NCBI GenBank assembly: GCA_025356075.1
Contig: JANXUT010000014.1
Coordinates: 1-64,000, forward strand
Origin: Pseudomonadota bacterium
Lineage (GTDB): Bacteria; Pseudomonadota; Gammaproteobacteria; Steroidobacterales; Steroidobacteraceae
Direction: 5' to 3'
DNA length: 64,000 bases
The notes under the pieces are model-generated. The model had not been told where the DNA came from, did not search any database, and saw only the letters and a list, made by a program, of their open reading frames with translations. Below, in pieces: positions 60,571 through 64,000 of this stretch; within the stretch, counting starts at the first letter, position 1, and each line of letters opens with the position of its first letter. Position numbers and translations under genes: made by a program.

Positions 60571-62088
60571 ATGGACGTGGCGGAGCGCCCGAACGTGCTG
60601 ATCCTGATGGCCGACCAGCTGACTGCAGGGGCGCTGCCGGCCTACGGCAACCGGGTGGCCAAGACACCCCACATCGACGGGCTCGCGGCGGGCGGCGTCG
60701 TGTTCGACTCCTTTTACTGCAACAGCCCGCTCTGCGCTCCTTCCCGCTACTCGTTCCTGGCCGGGCGGTTGCCGGCCGCGATCGGCGCCTACGACAATGC
60801 CGCCGAGATGCGCGCCGACATCCCGACGTTTGCGCACTACCTGCGCGGCGCCGGCTACCGGACGGTGCTGAGCGGCAAGATGCATTTCTGCGGGCCCGAC
60901 CAGCTGCACGGCTTCGAGGAGCGGCTGACGACGGACATCTATCCGGCGGACTTCGGCTGGACACCCGACTGGAGCCGCTTCGCGCAACGGCCGAGCTGGT
61001 ACCACTCGATGGATTCGGTGACGCAGGCGGGCCCGTGCGAGCGCACCAACCAGATCGATTTCGACGACGAGGTCGTGTTCTTCGCGCGGCAGAAGCTCTT
61101 CGACATTGCCCGCGGTCGCGACCGGCGGCCGTTCTGCATGGTCGTGTCGATGACGCATCCGCACGACCCGTACTCGATCCCGCAGCCCTACTGGGACCGG
61201 TACCACGATGCCGACATCGACATGCCGCGCGTCCGGCTCGGCGTCGAGGAGCTCGACCCGCACTCCAGGCGGCTGCGCCACGTCTGCGGGCTCGACCAGC
61301 AACCGGTCACCGAGGCGCAGACGCGCGCCGCGCGCCACGCCTACTACGGCGCGACCTCCTACGTCGACGACCAGGTCGGCTCGATGCTCGGCGCGCTCAA
61401 AGGCGCGGGGCTCGGGGACGACACCGTTGTCATTGTGCTCGCCGATCACGGCGACATGCTCGGCGAGCGCGGCCTCTGGTACAAGATGAGCTACTTCGAG
61501 CCCGCCTGCCGGATCCCGTTCATCGTGCACGCTCCCGGCCGCTACCGGCCCGGCCGCGCCGCGGCGCCGGCCTCGCTCCTCGACGTGCTGCCGACGCTAT
61601 GCGAGTTGGGTGGCGCGACGACGTTCGCCGATCCGCCCGACGGCCGCAGCCTGCTGGCCGAACTCGGCGGTGCGGCGGCCGCGGGCGAAGTCATCGGCGA
61701 GTACCTGGCGGAAGGGGCGATCGCGCCCGTCGTGATGATCCGTCGTGGCCGCCACAAATTTATTCACTCGCCAGTCGACCCGGACCAGCTCTACGATCTC
61801 GGCGCCGATCCCGACGAGCGGGTCAACCTCGCCGCGAGTCCTGCCCACGCCGCCGACGTGCGGACGTTTCGCGCCGAGGTCGAGCGGCGCTGGGACCTCA
61901 AGGCCGTGCACGCAGCGGTCCTCGCGAGCCAGCGGCGTCGACACCTTGTATATGCGGCGCTCCGCCAGGGCCTCTACACGCCGTGGGACCACCAGCCGCG
62001 ACGCGACGCGAGCCGCCTCTACATCCGCAACGACCAAGACCTCGGCGATCTCGAGGCCATGGCGCGGTTCCCGCGGCCGGGAGCCTGA
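60571..62088 (+). CDS. betC: Choline-sulfatase-like sulfatase
   Basis: The 505-residue enzyme starts MDVAERPNVLILMADQLTAG, has the type I sulfatase formylglycine motif NSPLCAPSRYSFLAGRLP, metal-site residues in LADHGDMLGERGLWYKMSYF, and a C-terminal region (DHQPRRDASRLYIRN) typical of BetC. It would release choline from choline-O-sulfate in the cytoplasm. It is followed two bases later by a choline-type ABC transporter gene, which supports the assignment. Confidence 0.85.
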   Translation: MDVAERPNVLILMADQLTAGALPAYGNRVAKTPHIDGLAAGGVVFDSFYCNSPLCAPSRYSFLAGRLPAAIGAYDNAAEMRADIPTFAHYLRGAGYRTVLSGKMHFCGPDQLHGFEERLTTDIYPADFGWTPDWSRFAQRPSWYHSMDSVTQAGPCERTNQIDFDDEVVFFARQKLFDIARGRDRRPFCMVVSMTHPHDPYSIPQPYWDRYHDADIDMPRVRLGVEELDPHSRRLRHVCGLDQQPVTEAQTRAARHAYYGATSYVDDQVGSMLGALKGAGLGDDTVVIVLADHGDMLGERGLWYKMSYFEPACRIPFIVHAPGRYRPGRAAAPASLLDVLPTLCELGGATTFADPPDGRSLLAELGGAAAAGEVIGEYLAEGAIAPVVMIRRGRHKFIHSPVDPDQLYDLGADPDERVNLAASPAHAADVRTFRAEVERRWDLKAVHAAVLASQRRRHLVYAALRQGLYTPWDHQPRRDASRLYIRNDQDLGDLEAMARFPRPGA

Positions 62089-62089
62089 G

Positions 62090-63916
62090 TTGAACCGACC
62101 GGGAATCCTGGCGCGCCTCGCGATTGCCGTGCTGGCGCTTGCAAGCTCGCTCGCGGCGGCCGCGGCGCGGGAGCCGGCCGCGTGCCGCACGGTGCGGCTC
62201 TCAGACGTCGGCTGGACGGACGTGACCTCGACGACGGCGGTGTTCGCCGACGTGCTCCGGGACCTCGGCTATCGCCCCGAAATTACGCTCCTGTCGGTGC
62301 CGGTGACGTTCGCCTCGCTCAAGAGCCGCAACATCGACGTCTTCCTCGGCAACTGGATGCCGGCGCAGTACAACGATCGCCAGCCGTACCTCGCCGATGG
62401 CTCGATAGACATCGTCCGCGCGAACCTGACGGGCGCCAAGTACACGCTCGCGGTGCCCTCCTATACCTACGCGGCGGGCCTGCACGACTTCGCCGACATC
62501 GAGCGCTTCGCGAGCGGTCTCAAGGGCACGATCTACGGGATCGAAGCCGGCAACGATGGCAACCGCCACGTGCTCGAGATGATCCAGCGCAACGATTTCG
62601 GGCTGGCGCACTTCAAGCTCGTCGAGTCGAGCGAGCAGGGGATGCTCGCGGAGGTCGCGCGCGCGGTGCGCTCGAAGGAGCCCATCGTGTTCCTCGCGTG
62701 GGAACCGCACCCGATGAACATGAGCTTCGACCTGAGGTACCTCACCGGCGGCGACAAGACCTTCGGCCCGAATTTCGGAGGTGCGACGATCCACACGCTG
62801 ACCCGCGTCGGCTACAGCGCTGACTGTCCCAACGTCGGCAGGCTGCTCAAGAATCTCGAGTTCACGCCGCGCGGCGAGAGCGAGATCATGAATGCGATCC
62901 TGAACGAGCACGCGACGCCGGAGGCCGCGGCGCGCGCCTGGCTCGCCGCCCACCCGGACGTCCGCACCGGTTGGCTCGAGGGGGTCACCGCCGCCGATGG
63001 CACGCCGCTCTCGGCCTCCGGCCAGCAGGCGGCACGCGCCCGCTCGGCGCGCCGCGGCCTCACCGCGTTCGAGACGTCGATCACCGCGCACAAGATCCCC
63101 TTCGGCGCCGCGGTGACCGTCGCGATCGAGTGGATCAAGAGCCACGGCGGCGGGTTCTTCGATGCGATCGCGGCGGCGATCGGCGGGTCGGTGCGCGCGA
63201 TCAACGCGGCGTTCAGGTTCGTGCCGTCGTACGTGCTGATTGCGGGACTCGCGTTCCTCGGCTGGCTCATGCAGCGCTCGCTCGGGCTCGCGGCGTTCAT
63301 AGCGGCGACGTTGATGTTCATCATGAACCAGGGCTACTGGCTGCAGACGCTCGAGACGCTCTCGCTGGTGCTCGTCTCGGCAGTAGTCGCGACGCTCCTC
63401 GGCGTGCCGCTCGGGATCGCCGCGGCGCACCGGCCGCGCCTCTACGAGGCACTGAGGCCCGTGCTCGATCTCATGCAGACGCTGCCGACGTTCGTGTACC
63501 TGATCCCGACGCTCGTCTTGTTCGGCCTCGGTGTCGTGCCGGCGCTGATCTCGACGGTGATCTTCGCGCTGCCGGCGCCAATCCGCCTCACTCACCTCGG
63601 CATCACGAGCGTGCCGAAGTCGCTCCTCGAGGCGGGCGAGGCGTTCGGCGCGACGCGCTGGCAGACGCTCCTGAAGGTTGAGCTCCCTAGCGCCGCGCCG
63701 CTGATCCTGGCGGGCGTCACCCAGTGCATCATGCTCAGCCTCTCGATGGTCGTCATCGGCGCGCTGGTCGGGGCGGGCGGTCTTGGCGTGCCGGTCGTGC
63801 GGGCGCTCAACACCGTGCAGGTCGGCATGGGTTTCGAGGCGGGACTTGCGATCGTGCTGCTTGCGATCGTGCTCGACCGGCTGACGCGCTTCGGCGGCGG
63901 GCGGCCGGGGGCGTAG
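62090..63916 (+). CDS. Choline-type ABC transporter, fused substrate-binding protein and permease
   Basis: TTG 62090 begins a 608-residue protein. The N-terminal half is an exported binding protein of the ChoX/OpuAC type (CRTVRLSDVGWTDVTSTTAV, DVFLGNWMPAQYN, AYTYAAGLHDF-like region). The C-terminal half is a ChoW/OpuAB-type permease (QTLETLSLVLVSAVVATLLG, RPVLDLMQTLPTFVYLIPTL, EAGEAFGATRWQTLLKVELP). Such binding-protein/permease fusions exist in choline/betaine systems. The ATPase gene is not in view and would be expected just beyond. It follows the sulfatase at 2 bases. Confidence 0.85.
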   Translation: MNRPGILARLAIAVLALASSLAAAAAREPAACRTVRLSDVGWTDVTSTTAVFADVLRDLGYRPEITLLSVPVTFASLKSRNIDVFLGNWMPAQYNDRQPYLADGSIDIVRANLTGAKYTLAVPSYTYAAGLHDFADIERFASGLKGTIYGIEAGNDGNRHVLEMIQRNDFGLAHFKLVESSEQGMLAEVARAVRSKEPIVFLAWEPHPMNMSFDLRYLTGGDKTFGPNFGGATIHTLTRVGYSADCPNVGRLLKNLEFTPRGESEIMNAILNEHATPEAAARAWLAAHPDVRTGWLEGVTAADGTPLSASGQQAARARSARRGLTAFETSITAHKIPFGAAVTVAIEWIKSHGGGFFDAIAAAIGGSVRAINAAFRFVPSYVLIAGLAFLGWLMQRSLGLAAFIAATLMFIMNQGYWLQTLETLSLVLVSAVVATLLGVPLGIAAAHRPRLYEALRPVLDLMQTLPTFVYLIPTLVLFGLGVVPALISTVIFALPAPIRLTHLGITSVPKSLLEAGEAFGATRWQTLLKVELPSAAPLILAGVTQCIMLSLSMVVIGALVGAGGLGVPVVRALNTVQVGMGFEAGLAIVLLAIVLDRLTRFGGGRPGA

Positions 63917-63947
63917 CGGCCACCGGCGGCACTCTTAAGGACGGCCG

Positions 63948-64000
63948 ATGCAGATCCGGGTGTGCTCCGTCGAGTTCGCGCGCGTTCCTCCGGCGCGGAC
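63948..64000 (+). CDS. Start of a further gene (partial)
   Basis: ATG 63948 is preceded by AAGGA at about six bases and the frame stays open to the edge (MQIRVCSVEFARVPPAR). Only 17 residues are visible, so the family cannot be named. It is too unlike an ATPase N-terminus to be assigned as the missing transporter ATPase with any confidence. Confidence 0.35.
   Translation, partial: MQIRVCSVEFARVPPAR

Noticed and set aside
1-64000. CRISPR arrays, rRNA genes, complete prophage or insertion sequences
   Set aside because: No regularly spaced repeats, rRNA-like sequence, phage structural genes or transposase genes were seen in this window.

Overview
This is a GC-rich bacterial window, most likely from a gammaproteobacterium. 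Supporting signs are TonB-dependent uptake, c-type cytochromes, a TfpX/TfpZ-like pilin accessory protein, PotABCD and Puu-type amine enzymes, and a tRNA-Arg(ACG) with an encoded CCA end. A Steroidobacter-like relative is a guess only. Genes are tightly packed, and many neighbours overlap by ATGA, GTGA or TTGA.

Positions 1-6.3 kb are accessory and partly decayed. They hold a frameshifted winged-helix/TolB/TPR regulator, a C-terminal remnant of a Fic protein, an intact Phd/RelE-type toxin-antitoxin pair with a near-consensus promoter, and a DUF6933-like gene. Next come a DUF2256 gene and an FeS photolyase gene, each broken by a single-base lesion. Positions 6.4-17 kb are ordinary housekeeping or stress genes: a WYL regulator divergent from a small secreted protein, a TetR-VOC-VOC operon, an M20 amidohydrolase, the conserved ATP-grasp/alpha-E/transglutaminase trio, and an esterase. 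At 17.2-19.5 kb a tRNA-Arg gene and a 46-bp copy of its 3' half bracket a 2.2-kb islet carrying a TPR lipoprotein and a second toxin-antitoxin pair. Positions 19.7-29.6 kb hold small envelope proteins, a HigA remnant, a TIR-TolB-TPR protein and an ArsR regulator.

From about 29.8 kb onward the window is devoted mainly to breaking down amines and amides. A run of hydrolases (AbgB-like M20, amidohydrolase, SDR) is followed by a TonB receptor divergent from a polyamine operon. That operon encodes a Tat-exported spermidine-dehydrogenase-like flavoprotein, two class III aminotransferases, a GntR regulator, a PuuB-like oxidase and a PuuA-like gamma-glutamylamine synthetase. A second PuuB-like oxidase and a tryptophan tryptophylquinone (TTQ) amine dehydrogenase operon follow; the latter has large and small subunits, two monohaem cytochromes c and an exported RidA.

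On the minus strand from 60.4 to 50.2 kb one coupled gene set encodes a second glutamine-synthetase-like ligase, an aldehyde dehydrogenase, an iron alcohol dehydrogenase, a glutamine amidotransferase and an ethanolamine-type permease, followed by PotD-A-B-C. This order fits ethanolamine use through gamma-glutamylated intermediates, as described for Streptomyces GlnA4. The right edge carries choline sulfatase and a fused choline-binding/permease protein. The cell thus appears to have both periplasmic (SpdH-like, TTQ) and cytoplasmic (gamma-glutamylation) routes for polyamines, monoamines, ethanolamine and choline.
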